A stretch of DNA of 64,000 nucleotides from positions 666,358 to 730,357 of the forward strand of contig NZ_JAENIQ020000002.1 of NCBI RefSeq assembly GCF_016595275.2, read 5' to 3'. The notes below the pieces were generated by a model. That model had not been told where the DNA came from and did not search any database. It saw nothing but the letters and a program-made list of their open reading frames with translations. The DNA comes from Corynebacterium pygosceleis (GTDB lineage Bacteria > Actinomycetota > Actinomycetes > Mycobacteriales > Mycobacteriaceae). Each line of letters opens with the position of its first letter. The first letter of the stretch is position 1. This document shows positions 53,202-63,652 of this stretch, in pieces. A program made the translations under genes and the position numbers.

Positions 53202-53246
53202 CCCCGGTTCTGCACGGCGGGCACCGTTTTTTCTAGTCTGGTGGGC

Positions 53247-55037
<1,791 letters not shown>

Positions 55038-55047
55038 GAGCCCCGAC

Positions 55048-56310
55048 GTGAACCCCGCGACCCTGGCGACGACCCTGTCCACCAGCCGTTACTACGGCGC
55101 GAAGTCCCATCCGATCGACACCGTCGAGGTCATCGCGACCGGGGAGGCCGCCGGTGGGCGCTGGCTCGTGGCCCGGACCCCCGACGGTCTGTACCAGATG
55201 CTCGTCGACGACACCGATGAGACGCTCCCCGATGTGCTGGGCACCCCGGAGGTCGCGACGGCACTCGGTGCAGCGATCGCCGAGGGCAGGCCGGCGGGCG
55301 GCGGGACCCTCCACGCCGTGGGGGATCACCCCGACGGAGGTGCCGACGGGGTCCGGGAACCGGGTGAACTCGCCGGTGCCGTCATGCCCCGGGGTCTCCG
55401 GGGTCGCCGGATCGCCGGGGAGCAGTCCAACACCTCACTGGTGTTCGGCGACGGCGCGGAGGACAGCCTGATGGTGAAGTACTTCCGTAAGCTGCAGCCC
55501 GGTGTCAACCCCGATGTCGAACTGCTCGCAGGCCTTTCCCGTGTCGGGTGTCCGAACATCGCACCGCTGCGGGGCTGGGTCACCGTCGACATCGACGGGT
55601 GGGAGTTCACCACCGCGATGGTCCAGGACTTCGCCCGGGGAGCGACGGACGGCTGGGAACTCGCACTGGAGTACGCCGCCGAGGGCAGGCCCTTCACCGC
55701 CGAGGCCCGGGAGCTGGGTGCGGCGGTCCGCCGGGTGCACGCCGATCTCTCCACCGCCTTCGACACCGCGACCACCGGGATCGACGAGGTCCGGGGTCAT
55801 CTCACGGAACGGCTGGGCGAACTCGTCGGCGATGTTCCGCTCATCGGCGACTACCGGGACGCGGCACTCGCCGTCTACGACGGTCTCGACACGACGGCGA
55901 CGACCCCGGTGCAGCGGGTCCACGGGGATCTCCACCTCGGGCAGGTGCTGCGCACGGACGCCGGCTGGCTGCTCATCGACTTCGAGGGCGAACCCGCCCG
56001 CCCGCTCGGGGAACGGCGCCAGCCGGACAGCCCGCTCAAGGATCTGGCCGGCGTGATCCGTTCCTTCGACTACGCCGCGCACTTCCACGCGCAGAGCGAC
56101 TCGACCGCTCCCGGCCCGGAGGACCCGGCGGCGTGGGCGCGGGACTGCGTCGACGCCTTCCTGGACGGGTACGGCACGGACAACACACCGCTGCTGGAGG
56201 CGTACCGCCTCGACAAGGCGCTCTACGAGGTGGCCTACGAGGCCAACAACCGACCGGACTGGCTGGACATCCCGCTCTCGGCGGTCAAGAGGTTGACCGG
56301 GATCAACTGA
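55048..56310 (+). CDS. mak: Maltokinase
   Basis: A 420-residue aminoglycoside-phosphotransferase-like kinase that phosphorylates maltose to maltose 1-phosphate for GlgE. It has the catalytic loop VHGDLHLGQVL and LIDFEGEPARPLGERRQPDSPLKDLAG. GTG 55048 with AGGAG upstream is the start. It follows treS at 10 nt, as in the TreS-Mak pair of actinobacteria. Confidence 0.92.
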   Translation: MNPATLATTLSTSRYYGAKSHPIDTVEVIATGEAAGGRWLVARTPDGLYQMLVDDTDETLPDVLGTPEVATALGAAIAEGRPAGGGTLHAVGDHPDGGADGVREPGELAGAVMPRGLRGRRIAGEQSNTSLVFGDGAEDSLMVKYFRKLQPGVNPDVELLAGLSRVGCPNIAPLRGWVTVDIDGWEFTTAMVQDFARGATDGWELALEYAAEGRPFTAEARELGAAVRRVHADLSTAFDTATTGIDEVRGHLTERLGELVGDVPLIGDYRDAALAVYDGLDTTATTPVQRVHGDLHLGQVLRTDAGWLLIDFEGEPARPLGERRQPDSPLKDLAGVIRSFDYAAHFHAQSDSTAPGPEDPAAWARDCVDAFLDGYGTDNTPLLEAYRLDKALYEVAYEANNRPDWLDIPLSAVKRLTGIN

Positions 56311-56860
56311 GGCCGAGTGCGGCGCGCAGTTCAGCGTGCGCGAGCTGCTCCCCCATCCAGGGGCTGAACGCGAACGGTGCGCAGCGTACGGCGTCGACGA
56401 GCCTGGACGGCGTGCTCCACGCCATCTGGTCGACCTCGTCGGGAAGCGGGGCGACCGTCGCTCCGGGGGCGAGGCGGGCCGTGTACACCGGGCAGATCTC
56501 GAACTCGACGATCCCGGAGGAGTCGACGGCCCGGTACCGGAAGTCAGGGAGCACGCAGGTGACGTCGGTGAGGTCCTCCGGTTTCAGCCCGAGTTCCTGG
56601 GTACCGCGCCGCAGCAGTGCCCCGACGGTGTCCTCACCGGGGCCGGGATGACCGCACATGCTGTTGGTCCAGACACCGGGCCACGTCCTCTTCCCGAGTG
56701 CCCGCCGCGTGAGCAGCACCTCCCCCGCTCCCCCGATCAGATAGCAGGAAAACGCGAGGTGGAGCGGGGTGTCGGTGGTGTGCACCGTGGCTTTGGGGGC
56801 CGTGCCGGTCGGCTTGCCCCCGTCATCGGCCAGAACCACGAGTTCACGTCCCTTGATCAT
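56303..56860 (-). CDS. idi: Isopentenyl-diphosphate delta-isomerase, type I
   Basis: A 185-residue Nudix-like isomerase converting IPP to DMAPP. It has the catalytic Cys in VWTNSMCGHPGPGE and the Nudix region GALLRRGTQELGL with the active-site Glu in VYTARLAPG...DEVDQM. Its 3' end overlaps maltokinase by 8 nt in convergent orientation. It supplies the isoprenoid genes that follow. Confidence 0.93.
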   Translation of the reverse strand: MIKGRELVVLADDGGKPTGTAPKATVHTTDTPLHLAFSCYLIGGAGEVLLTRRALGKRTWPGVWTNSMCGHPGPGEDTVGALLRRGTQELGLKPEDLTDVTCVLPDFRYRAVDSSGIVEFEICPVYTARLAPGATVAPLPDEVDQMAWSTPSRLVDAVRCAPFAFSPWMGEQLAHAELRAALGLS

Positions 56861-56907
56861 GCGACCAGCTTAACCACCGGCACCGGCACCATGAGACAAT
56901 GGGACTC

Positions 56908-57984
56908 ATGAACCACCCGACCACCGCCCCGATGTTCCGGGAACGCAGCGGTCGGTCCGTCGACTTCCTCCGTTCGGGGTTCACCGGGATCTCCGGGCTC
57001 CTCGTGGACACCGACCCCCACACGGCCGCTCCGCTCCGTGACGTGCGGGACATCTGCACCGGCGGGAAACACCTGCGTTCCCTCCTCGTGCACATCGCCG
57101 CCGACAGGCCGGCCGGACCGGTCCCCCACTGTGACATCTCCGTGGCGGCCGCCTTCGATCTGCTGCACGGCTCCTTCCTGATTCTCGATGACGTCATCGA
57201 CGAGGACGAGACACGCCGGGGGCGGCTCACCGTGCACGCCGCCGCGAGGAACCGGGCGGTCGGGGAGTACGGTGTCCGGGGCGCCGGTGATGCGGAGCAC
57301 TACGGACGGTCGGTCGCCGTCCTCTCCGGTGCCGCGGCACTCACCGGGGCGATACGTCTGGTGGCGGATTCCGGAGCGGACGACGCCACCACCGTCGCCC
57401 TGATCCGCCTGCTCACCGACGCAGCGGGACTGTCGATGACGGGTGAGTTCCTGGACGTCCACTACTCCCTGCCCGGTGTCGTCGCCGATGCCGACTCGGT
57501 ACGGACCGCAAGTTGTCTGAAGACCTCCCCGTACTCCTTCGACGCCCCGCTCATCGCGGGTGCGACGCTCGCGGGACGCGACGGGGACATCTCCGCGCTG
57601 CGGGACATCGGCCGGCACGCCGGTGCGGCCTTCCAGCTGGCCAACGATCTCCAGTCCGTGTTCTCACCGAGTTCCCGGACGGGTAAGAGCACCGCCGGTG
57701 ACCTGTTCCTCGGCCGCGCGACACCCCTGTTGACCGCCGCCCGGCAGACCGGCGCGCGCACGGAACTGGAGGAGACACTCGCCGGTGACAACCAGGCCGG
57801 TCTCCCCCGTATCCGGGAACTGCTGCGCGCCTGCGGCGCAGTGGATGAGGTGGTCACCAGGGCGCGCGGTGACCTCGCCGCCGCACGGGCTCTCCTCGAT
57901 GAGACCGGCGCGTTGCCGTCAACGGAGGCGCGGGCGGGTTTCTCCGCTGTCCTCGACGGTATCGGGGAGAGTCTCCGTGTCTGA
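56908..57984 (+). CDS. Geranylgeranyl-diphosphate-synthase-like polyprenyl synthase
   Basis: A 358-residue trans-prenyl transferase (CrtE/IdsA type). The first Asp-rich motif is LILDDVIDEDETRRG near 92-105. The second is altered: where FQxxDDxxD is usual, residues 242-250 read FQLANDLQS. GKHLRSLL is the substrate-binding end. A -10 GACAAT (56895-56900) is 7 nt before ATG 56908, so it is leaderless. It overlaps the phytoene-synthase gene by 8 nt. The changed second motif may lower activity or alter the product length. Confidence 0.82.
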   Translation: MNHPTTAPMFRERSGRSVDFLRSGFTGISGLLVDTDPHTAAPLRDVRDICTGGKHLRSLLVHIAADRPAGPVPHCDISVAAAFDLLHGSFLILDDVIDEDETRRGRLTVHAAARNRAVGEYGVRGAGDAEHYGRSVAVLSGAAALTGAIRLVADSGADDATTVALIRLLTDAAGLSMTGEFLDVHYSLPGVVADADSVRTASCLKTSPYSFDAPLIAGATLAGRDGDISALRDIGRHAGAAFQLANDLQSVFSPSSRTGKSTAGDLFLGRATPLLTAARQTGARTELEETLAGDNQAGLPRIRELLRACGAVDEVVTRARGDLAAARALLDETGALPSTEARAGFSAVLDGIGESLRV

Positions 57985-58852
57985 GCGCCGCACCTCCCTG
58001 TCCGACTACGACGCCATGTCCGCCGGTGCCGCTGCCCGGGTCATCGGGACGTACTCCACGTCCTTCTCCCTGGCCACCCGTCTCCTCGATCCACGTACCC
58101 GGACGGACATCAGGAACCTCTACGCCGTGGTACGCATCGCCGACGAGATCGTCGACGGTACCGCGACCGACGCCGGACTCCGTGCCGGTGCCGTCCGGGA
58201 GGAACTCGACACCTTCGAGCGGGAGGTGCGCCGGGCGGTCGACACCGGATTCTCCACCAACCCGGTGCTCCACGCGTTCGCCGGCACCGCCCGACGCACG
58301 CACATCGACCCCGATCATCTGACGGCGTTCTTCACCTCGATGCGCCGGGACCTGTCCGATTCGACGGTCTACGACGAGGCCGGACTCGACTCCTACATCT
58401 ACGGCTCCGCCGAGGTCATCGGCTTGATGTGTCTGGCGGTCTTCACAGCCGGCCGTGCGCTCCCGGACACGGAACAAGAGCGCTGCTCGGCGGGGGCGCG
58501 CAGGCTCGGGGCGGCGTTCCAGAAGATCAACTTCCTGCGGGACCTCCATGAGGACACCGAACTCGGCCGCAGTTACCTGGGCGGCCGCGGGACGTTGACC
58601 GACCACAGACGTGACGAGATCATCGCCGACGTCCGCACCGACCTCGATGCGGCACTGGAGACGGTGGGGCCGCTGCCGGTGCGGGCACGGGCCGGGGTGC
58701 TGGCGGCGCTTCTGCTCTACCGGGAACTCACGGACCGGCTCGCGGCGACACCGGCGGCGGAGATCACGCGGCGCCGCGTCTCGGTACCGTCCCGGGTGAA
58801 GGCGGGGATCCCCGCACGCGCACTGCTCATGGCCGCCCGCATGCGTCCCTGA
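57977..58852 (+). CDS. Phytoene/squalene synthase family protein
   Basis: A 291-residue head-to-head prenyl synthase. The two Asp-rich motifs are RIADEIVD (DEIVD, 56-60) and NFLRDLHEDTELGRSYL (189-193), plus YGSAEVIGLM. GTG 57977 overlaps the preceding gene, so the two are co-translated. The product could be phytoene from GGPP (carotenoid entry) or another C30-C40 compound. No desaturase (crtI), cyclase or other carotenoid gene is in the window. Confidence 0.88.
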   Translation: MSERRTSLSDYDAMSAGAAARVIGTYSTSFSLATRLLDPRTRTDIRNLYAVVRIADEIVDGTATDAGLRAGAVREELDTFEREVRRAVDTGFSTNPVLHAFAGTARRTHIDPDHLTAFFTSMRRDLSDSTVYDEAGLDSYIYGSAEVIGLMCLAVFTAGRALPDTEQERCSAGARRLGAAFQKINFLRDLHEDTELGRSYLGGRGTLTDHRRDEIIADVRTDLDAALETVGPLPVRARAGVLAALLLYRELTDRLAATPAAEITRRRVSVPSRVKAGIPARALLMAARMRP

Positions 58853-58854
58853 GG

Positions 58855-59427
58855 TCAGTTACGCGGCAACGATCCCTTGAAGATGACGTTCCCGATCCGG
58901 AACTCGGCGTTGTACAGCGCGCCGTAGGAGGTCTGGAACGCGTACGCCAGGTTCGTCGATGCGCCCGGCCCGAGGGGAAGATCGAGCGCTGACACGAGCC
59001 CCGGATACTGTTCCTCGCTCATCCGCTGGATCTCGGTGAGATTACCCGCGTAGTCGGAGATCGCCAGCGTCGGTGGAGCGAAGGCGTCGACGGGCAGTGC
59101 CACATCGTTGCGGTTGGTGACGAGAACATGGATGACGGTCCCACCGTAGTTGCCGTAGTTCACCGACATGATCTGCCAGTCCACGTTCAACCCCGGATCA
59201 TGGGCCGGCGTGTTGAGGTTCTGATCGACGAGAACCGGATCGACCTGTTGCGGCACGAACGGGGTCTTCTCCTCGACGACCGGAGCTGCGCTCGTGGTCT
59301 CCTGCTCCGGGACGGGGGCCGGGGCAGTTGTGTCGTCGCCGGAGCAGGCGACAAGTGCCATCACAGCCAGAGATGCCGCAACGATTCGGGCGGCGGACCG
59401 GGTCCTGATTGTCACTTCTTGCACCAC
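58855..59427 (-). CDS. Putative lipoprotein (DUF4352-like)
   Basis: A 190-residue lipoprotein precursor: signal peptide with lipobox LVACSG, a Thr/Pro/Glu-rich linker, then a beta-rich domain (LNVDWQIMSVNYGNYGGTVIHVLVTNRND) with the immunoglobulin-like pattern of DUF4352 proteins. It is anchored outside the membrane. No enzyme motif; a structural or binding role is likely. It converges on the phytoene-synthase gene and is divergent from aecD. Confidence 0.72.
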   Translation of the reverse strand: MVQEVTIRTRSAARIVAASLAVMALVACSGDDTTAPAPVPEQETTSAAPVVEEKTPFVPQQVDPVLVDQNLNTPAHDPGLNVDWQIMSVNYGNYGGTVIHVLVTNRNDVALPVDAFAPPTLAISDYAGNLTEIQRMSEEQYPGLVSALDLPLGPGASTNLAYAFQTSYGALYNAEFRIGNVIFKGSLPRN

Positions 59428-59554
59428 ACCTTCGCGGGGTTCCTGATGGGCGTCCCGCCGGGCCGGCGGTCACATGAACCACCATTCTAGTATCCGGCCA
59501 CGCCACCGGGGCCGTCGACCCTGCGGGAGTTTCCCGGTGACTAGATTCGGAGGC

Positions 59555-60682
59555 ATGCATCTTCCCCCTTTGAATGACCTCCGCGACCGTGGCACAGAGA
59601 AGTGGGCGCGCTACCCGGATGACGTTCTCCCGCTCTGGGTCGCGGAATCCGATTTCGGCACCTGCCCGGAGGTGAAGCAGGCGCTCGCCGACGCCGTGCG
59701 GAGAGAGGCCTTCGGCTACCCACCCGAACCATCGGCCCTACGCTCCGCGATGGTCTCCTTCTACGGTTCCCGCTACGGCGTGGACCTCGATCCGGAGGGA
59801 ATCTTCGCGATTCCCGATGTCGTCCGGGGACTGGGGCTCGCGATCACCCATTTCACCCGACCGGATTCACCGGTCATCATCCCGGTCCCGTGCTATCCCC
59901 CGTTCCTCGATCTCCCCGACGTCACCGGACGGGACGTCATCCACGTCGACGCGGAGGACGGGCCCGACCCGGAGGAGATCGAGAGGGCGTTCGCCTCAGG
60001 GGCGGGATCACTGCTGCTGTGCAGCCCGAACAATCCGCTGGGTCACACCCTCGACGCCGACGTCCTCCGCTCACTGGTGGATGTCGCGGCACGTCACGAC
60101 GGTCGGATCATCGTCGACGAGATCCACTCCCACCTCGTGTACGACGGCACACACACGATGGCGGCCACGGTCAGTGACGCTGCGGCACAGGTCTGCATCA
60201 CGGTCACCGCCGCATCCAAGGCATGGAACGTCGCGGGCCTGAAATGTGCACAGATGATCTTCACCAACCCCGCCGACATCGCCACATGGCGGGGACTCAA
60301 CCATCTCCTCCGGGGCGGGTACTCAACCCTCGGACTGGTCGCCAGCGAAGCCTGCTACCTGGCGGAACAGTCTTTCCTGGACGCGGAGATCGCCTATCTC
60401 CGGGACAACCGGGACTGGCTCGCGGAACAACTGCCGGCCCGTGTCCCGGGGCTCCGGACGACGGTCCCCGACGCCACCTACCTGATGTGGCTCGACTTCC
60501 GGGACACGGTCATCCCGGAGGCCCCCGCCGCATGGCTTCTCGACCACGCGCGGGTCGCCCTCAACGAGGGGACCACCTTCGGCCCGGGAGGTGCGGGCCA
60601 CGCCCGCCTCAATTTCGCGTGTTCCCGTGACACCCTCACCGAAGCCGTCGACCGGATGGCCCGCGCCTGCGCACAGGCGTGA
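59555..60682 (+). CDS. aecD: Cystathionine beta-lyase / C-S lyase, MalY-PatB type
   Basis: A 375-residue fold-type I PLP enzyme that cleaves cystathionine (or S-alkylcysteines) to homocysteine, pyruvate and ammonia. The N-terminal DVLPLWVAESDFG, CSPNNPLGHTLD, IIVDEIHSHLVYDG and the PLP lysine (Lys222 in TAASKAWNVAGLKCA) are typical. A -10-like TAGATT and CGGAGG stand just before ATG 59555. It is followed by brnQ, an arrangement I recall for aecD-brnQ in C. glutamicum. Confidence 0.92.
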   Translation: MHLPPLNDLRDRGTEKWARYPDDVLPLWVAESDFGTCPEVKQALADAVRREAFGYPPEPSALRSAMVSFYGSRYGVDLDPEGIFAIPDVVRGLGLAITHFTRPDSPVIIPVPCYPPFLDLPDVTGRDVIHVDAEDGPDPEEIERAFASGAGSLLLCSPNNPLGHTLDADVLRSLVDVAARHDGRIIVDEIHSHLVYDGTHTMAATVSDAAAQVCITVTAASKAWNVAGLKCAQMIFTNPADIATWRGLNHLLRGGYSTLGLVASEACYLAEQSFLDAEIAYLRDNRDWLAEQLPARVPGLRTTVPDATYLMWLDFRDTVIPEAPAAWLLDHARVALNEGTTFGPGGAGHARLNFACSRDTLTEAVDRMARACAQA

Positions 60683-60856
60683 TCTTCACCACTGGACCCG
60701 CGCAGACCACGCTCACGGCTACGGTCCACCGGAGGACAGACACTAATGTTTCCGTGTGGGAACCGGCCCGACCCGTTCCGTTCACTTCCGGGCAGGTGCC
60801 CACCATTTTCCGTGCACCACGCATCCACGTCGGGTGCACCTGTGTGAAAGGTAGCA

Positions 60857-62464
60857 ATGAGCACACCAGCCCCCACCCGCACGGCGGGCGCCACCGGCGC
60901 CATCGCAGTCGCGACACTGATGCTGTTCTCGATGTTCTTCGGAGCCGGGAACCTCATCTTCCCTCCCATGCTCGGCGCGGAATCCGGCGACGGCTTCCCC
61001 TTCGCCATCGCGGGTTTCCTGGCGGCAGGTGTGCTCCTACCCGTACTCAGCGTCATCGCCGTCGCCATCACCGGCGACGACATCTACGATCTCGCGCAAC
61101 GCGGCGGCAGGGTGTTCGGACTCCTCTTCCCCGTCCTCGTCTACCTCGCCATCGGCGCGTTCTACGCCCTGCCGCGAACCGCTGTGGTGAGTTTCTCGAC
61201 CGCGGTCACCCCACTCACCGGGCTCGATTCCACCACCGCCGCCGCAGTGTTCTCCGCCCTGTTCTTCGGGGTCTCACTGGCACTGGCCTTCGACCCGTCC
61301 GGCCTCGTGGACAAGCTCGGGAAATACCTCACCCCGCTGCTCCTCGTTCTGCTGCTCGTGCTCGTGGTCCTGTCCGTTCTGATGCTCCACTCCACCCCGG
61401 CCCCGGCTACGGAGAAGTACGCCGGACACCCGCTCTCGGCGGGACTCATCGAGGGCTACCTGACGATGGACTCCCTCGCGGCCCTCGCCTTCGGAATCAT
61501 GGTCGTCTCATCCCTCCGCTACAAGGGAATCCCCAACGGGCCCAAACTCGTCCGTGGTGTGGGCGCGGCCGCCATCGGTGCGGGGGCCCTCCTCGCGGTC
61601 ATCTACGTCGGACTGGGAATCGTCGGACGACGGATCCCGGAGGCCCTGAGCTACGAGGACGGCGCTGCACTGCTCACCAACGCTGCGGAATCCACGATGG
61701 GATTCGCCGGAATGGTCGTCTTCGGGCTCATCGTTCTTCTCGCGTGCCTGTCGACCGCCGCCGGGCTCATCGGTGCCACGAGTGAATTCTTCCACCGCAT
61801 CATGCCCGGCATCTCCTACCGGTTCTGGGCGGTCCTGTTCGCCGTGATCTCCCTCGCGGTGTCCACCCTGGGGCTCGAGACCGTACTGGCGATCGCGGCA
61901 CCGATCATCGGTTTCCTCTACCCCGCAGCGATCACCCTCGTCTTCCTGACACTGATCGAACCGGTCTTCCGACGGAAGCTCCACTACGCGTTCCTGTTCT
62001 CCCTCGCCGTCGCCGTCATCTGGGCGGCACTCATGAGCGCCACATCCCTGGGCTGGGGAACAACCTTGCTCCAGCCCCTGATCGACTGGTCCCCGATGCA
62101 CGATCAGCAGCTCGGCTGGGTCGTCCCCACACTCATCGCCATCGGCATCGGCTACATCGCGGACCTCGTCATCCGCCCGGTCAGGGCCGTCCCCGTCGGC
62201 GGCGAGCACCAGCTCGAAGCGGAGCTCCGCAGCGGCCACCGTGATTCCGAGGCACTCGAGGAAGCCGTCATCACCCACGCCCCCGAGGCCATCGCCGATG
62301 TGCGGGCCTCCGACGCCGAGGAAGCCATCGAGGCACTCGACCACCGCATCGACGCCATCGAACGGGAACGCGCCGAAGCCGCCGCCCGCCTCGAGGCACT
62401 CGACGAGGCAAAGGAACTCGCCGAGAAACACGTCGAGGACCTCCGCGAGGTCACCGACAACTGA
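60857..62464 (+). CDS. brnQ: Branched-chain amino acid:cation symporter BrnQ with coiled-coil tail
   Basis: A 535-residue LIVCS-family carrier that takes up Ile, Leu and Val with Na+ or H+. It has about 12 membrane helices (LMLFSMFFGAGNLIFPPMLG near 23-42; LLACLSTAAGLIGATSEFFHRI further on). The last ~90 residues are an unusual Glu/Ala-rich coiled coil (EAIEALDHRIDAIERERAE and on), absent from typical BrnQ. GAAAGGTAGCA precedes ATG 60857. It is 174 bp behind aecD. A perfect 20-bp hairpin ends the gene. Confidence 0.93.
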   Translation: MSTPAPTRTAGATGAIAVATLMLFSMFFGAGNLIFPPMLGAESGDGFPFAIAGFLAAGVLLPVLSVIAVAITGDDIYDLAQRGGRVFGLLFPVLVYLAIGAFYALPRTAVVSFSTAVTPLTGLDSTTAAAVFSALFFGVSLALAFDPSGLVDKLGKYLTPLLLVLLLVLVVLSVLMLHSTPAPATEKYAGHPLSAGLIEGYLTMDSLAALAFGIMVVSSLRYKGIPNGPKLVRGVGAAAIGAGALLAVIYVGLGIVGRRIPEALSYEDGAALLTNAAESTMGFAGMVVFGLIVLLACLSTAAGLIGATSEFFHRIMPGISYRFWAVLFAVISLAVSTLGLETVLAIAAPIIGFLYPAAITLVFLTLIEPVFRRKLHYAFLFSLAVAVIWAALMSATSLGWGTTLLQPLIDWSPMHDQQLGWVVPTLIAIGIGYIADLVIRPVRAVPVGGEHQLEAELRSGHRDSEALEEAVITHAPEAIADVRASDAEEAIEALDHRIDAIERERAEAAARLEALDEAKELAEKHVEDLREVTDN

Positions 62465-62500
62465 CCCGGCACATCCGGAGAAACCGGATGAGCAACCACG

Positions 62501-62546
62501 ACGATGAGTGCCCGACACCTTTTCACAGGTGTCGGGCACTCATCGT
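62501..62546. terminator. Long hairpin after brnQ
   Basis: A perfect 20-bp stem (62501-62520 with 62527-62546) closes a TTTCAC loop. There is no T-run, but the stem is very stable. Confidence 0.75.
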
Positions 62547-62929
62547 TCACGGGGACCACCGCACCCACCGTCGACCCCTTCCCGTCTCCGCATGAATCCG
62601 ATACCGGCCGACCACCGGGAATCACAACCTGTCCGCCACCATCCCCGGGGACGCCGGGAGATGGCACCACCCGGGCTACCGGGGCCGGAGCGAACGCAAT
62701 CGACACGAACAACACCGGTGCCTCCGAGGCCCGGCAAAGCGGGTGAGAAGACCCGAAAGATTCCCGCCGCCGGTACAGCCCCGAGAAGAAGTGTGGCGGT
62801 ACAAAACGCACAACGTGATGAACCTCAGCGCGCGAAAAAGACCCCACACCCCCGAACGGGGGAAAGCTCCCGACTTCCGGAACCGGAGCGGGGTCGGGAC
62901 CGGTCTGATTCTGATGAACGGCGCCGCAC
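62547..62929. other. Gene-free stretch before the accessory locus
   Basis: These 383 bp hold no convincing gene: the open frames are short or lack ribosome sites and their composition is Pro/Arg-rich. No promoter is clear. The region marks the break between the housekeeping block and the locus at the right end. Confidence 0.5.
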
Positions 62930-63637
62930 ATGGCGGCGCAACCGGAGAAGAAAGACGGGTACCCGTTGACCAGAACCACGGCCTCGACCGCGTTCCTCAT
63001 CGCGTGCAGCTGCCTGATGCTGGCCTCATGTCAGGCACCGGAACCCGGCACGGGGCCGGCCGGGCGGGAAACAGCACCGACCGATACATCCGGCACGCCG
63101 TCTGTGGGGGCGGAGGCGGTCTCGGATCTGTCCTCGGCGACGTCCAACCCCGACGGCAGTCCCATCGTCTTCGACCCGGTGGAAGCGGGAAAGAACCTTC
63201 CCGACCCGTGCACGGAACTGCCTGCCGCAACCCTCAATGAAATCGGATTCAAAAGTGACTACGAACGATTCACGATTGGATTGGATGACACACTGGACGG
63301 AAAAGGCATTGGATGCGACCTGGACCTTATCAAGTACGAGAAAGATGTCATTGCCCCGGGATTCTACAACGAGAACTTAAGTAAAGAACATCTCAAAGAA
63401 TCAGGAATGTTTATTCGAGATGCTCCGGAATCCATCGTCCCAAACGCATACTTCTACACTTTCTCTTCCGCTGACCAAAGCAGTTGTTGTATTGGTGCGG
63501 ACACTTTTCGAGGAAGAATTGGGATGCTGGTAACCGGCCCCACCCACTGGACCCTGGATGATTCCTGCACATCAGCGCTGAAATATTTTGACAAAACATA
63601 CGAAATCACCGATGGCTTCAAGTGGCTGGAACAGTAA
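62930..63637 (+). CDS. Putative lipoprotein with AT-rich 3' half
   Basis: A 235-residue precursor with a signal peptide and lipobox LMLASCQA, then a Thr/Ser/Pro-rich linker. The C-terminal domain has several Cys (PDPCTELPA, GIGCDLDL, SSCCIGAD), resembling DUF3558-type lipoproteins. ATG 62930 is the longest start; TTG 62966 (LTRTTAST), closer to the hydrophobic segment, is an alternative. Codon composition changes at about 63235: the 60 bases from 63121 are 40/60 G+C and those from 63241 are 27/60. The AT-rich 3' half is probably of separate origin. It lies 15 bp before the ESX-like gene. Confidence 0.72.
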   Translation: MAAQPEKKDGYPLTRTTASTAFLIACSCLMLASCQAPEPGTGPAGRETAPTDTSGTPSVGAEAVSDLSSATSNPDGSPIVFDPVEAGKNLPDPCTELPAATLNEIGFKSDYERFTIGLDDTLDGKGIGCDLDLIKYEKDVIAPGFYNENLSKEHLKESGMFIRDAPESIVPNAYFYTFSSADQSSCCIGADTFRGRIGMLVTGPTHWTLDDSCTSALKYFDKTYEITDGFKWLEQ

Positions 63638-63652
63638 ATCAAAGGAGATATA

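Noticed and set aside
60746..60847. 33-codon ORF before brnQ considered as a branched-chain leader peptide
   Set aside because: No run of Ile, Leu or Val codons and no clear promoter or ribosome site.
62508..62969. Plus-strand ORFs between brnQ and the lipoprotein
   Set aside because: Pro/Arg-rich composition, overlap with the hairpin and no ribosome site.
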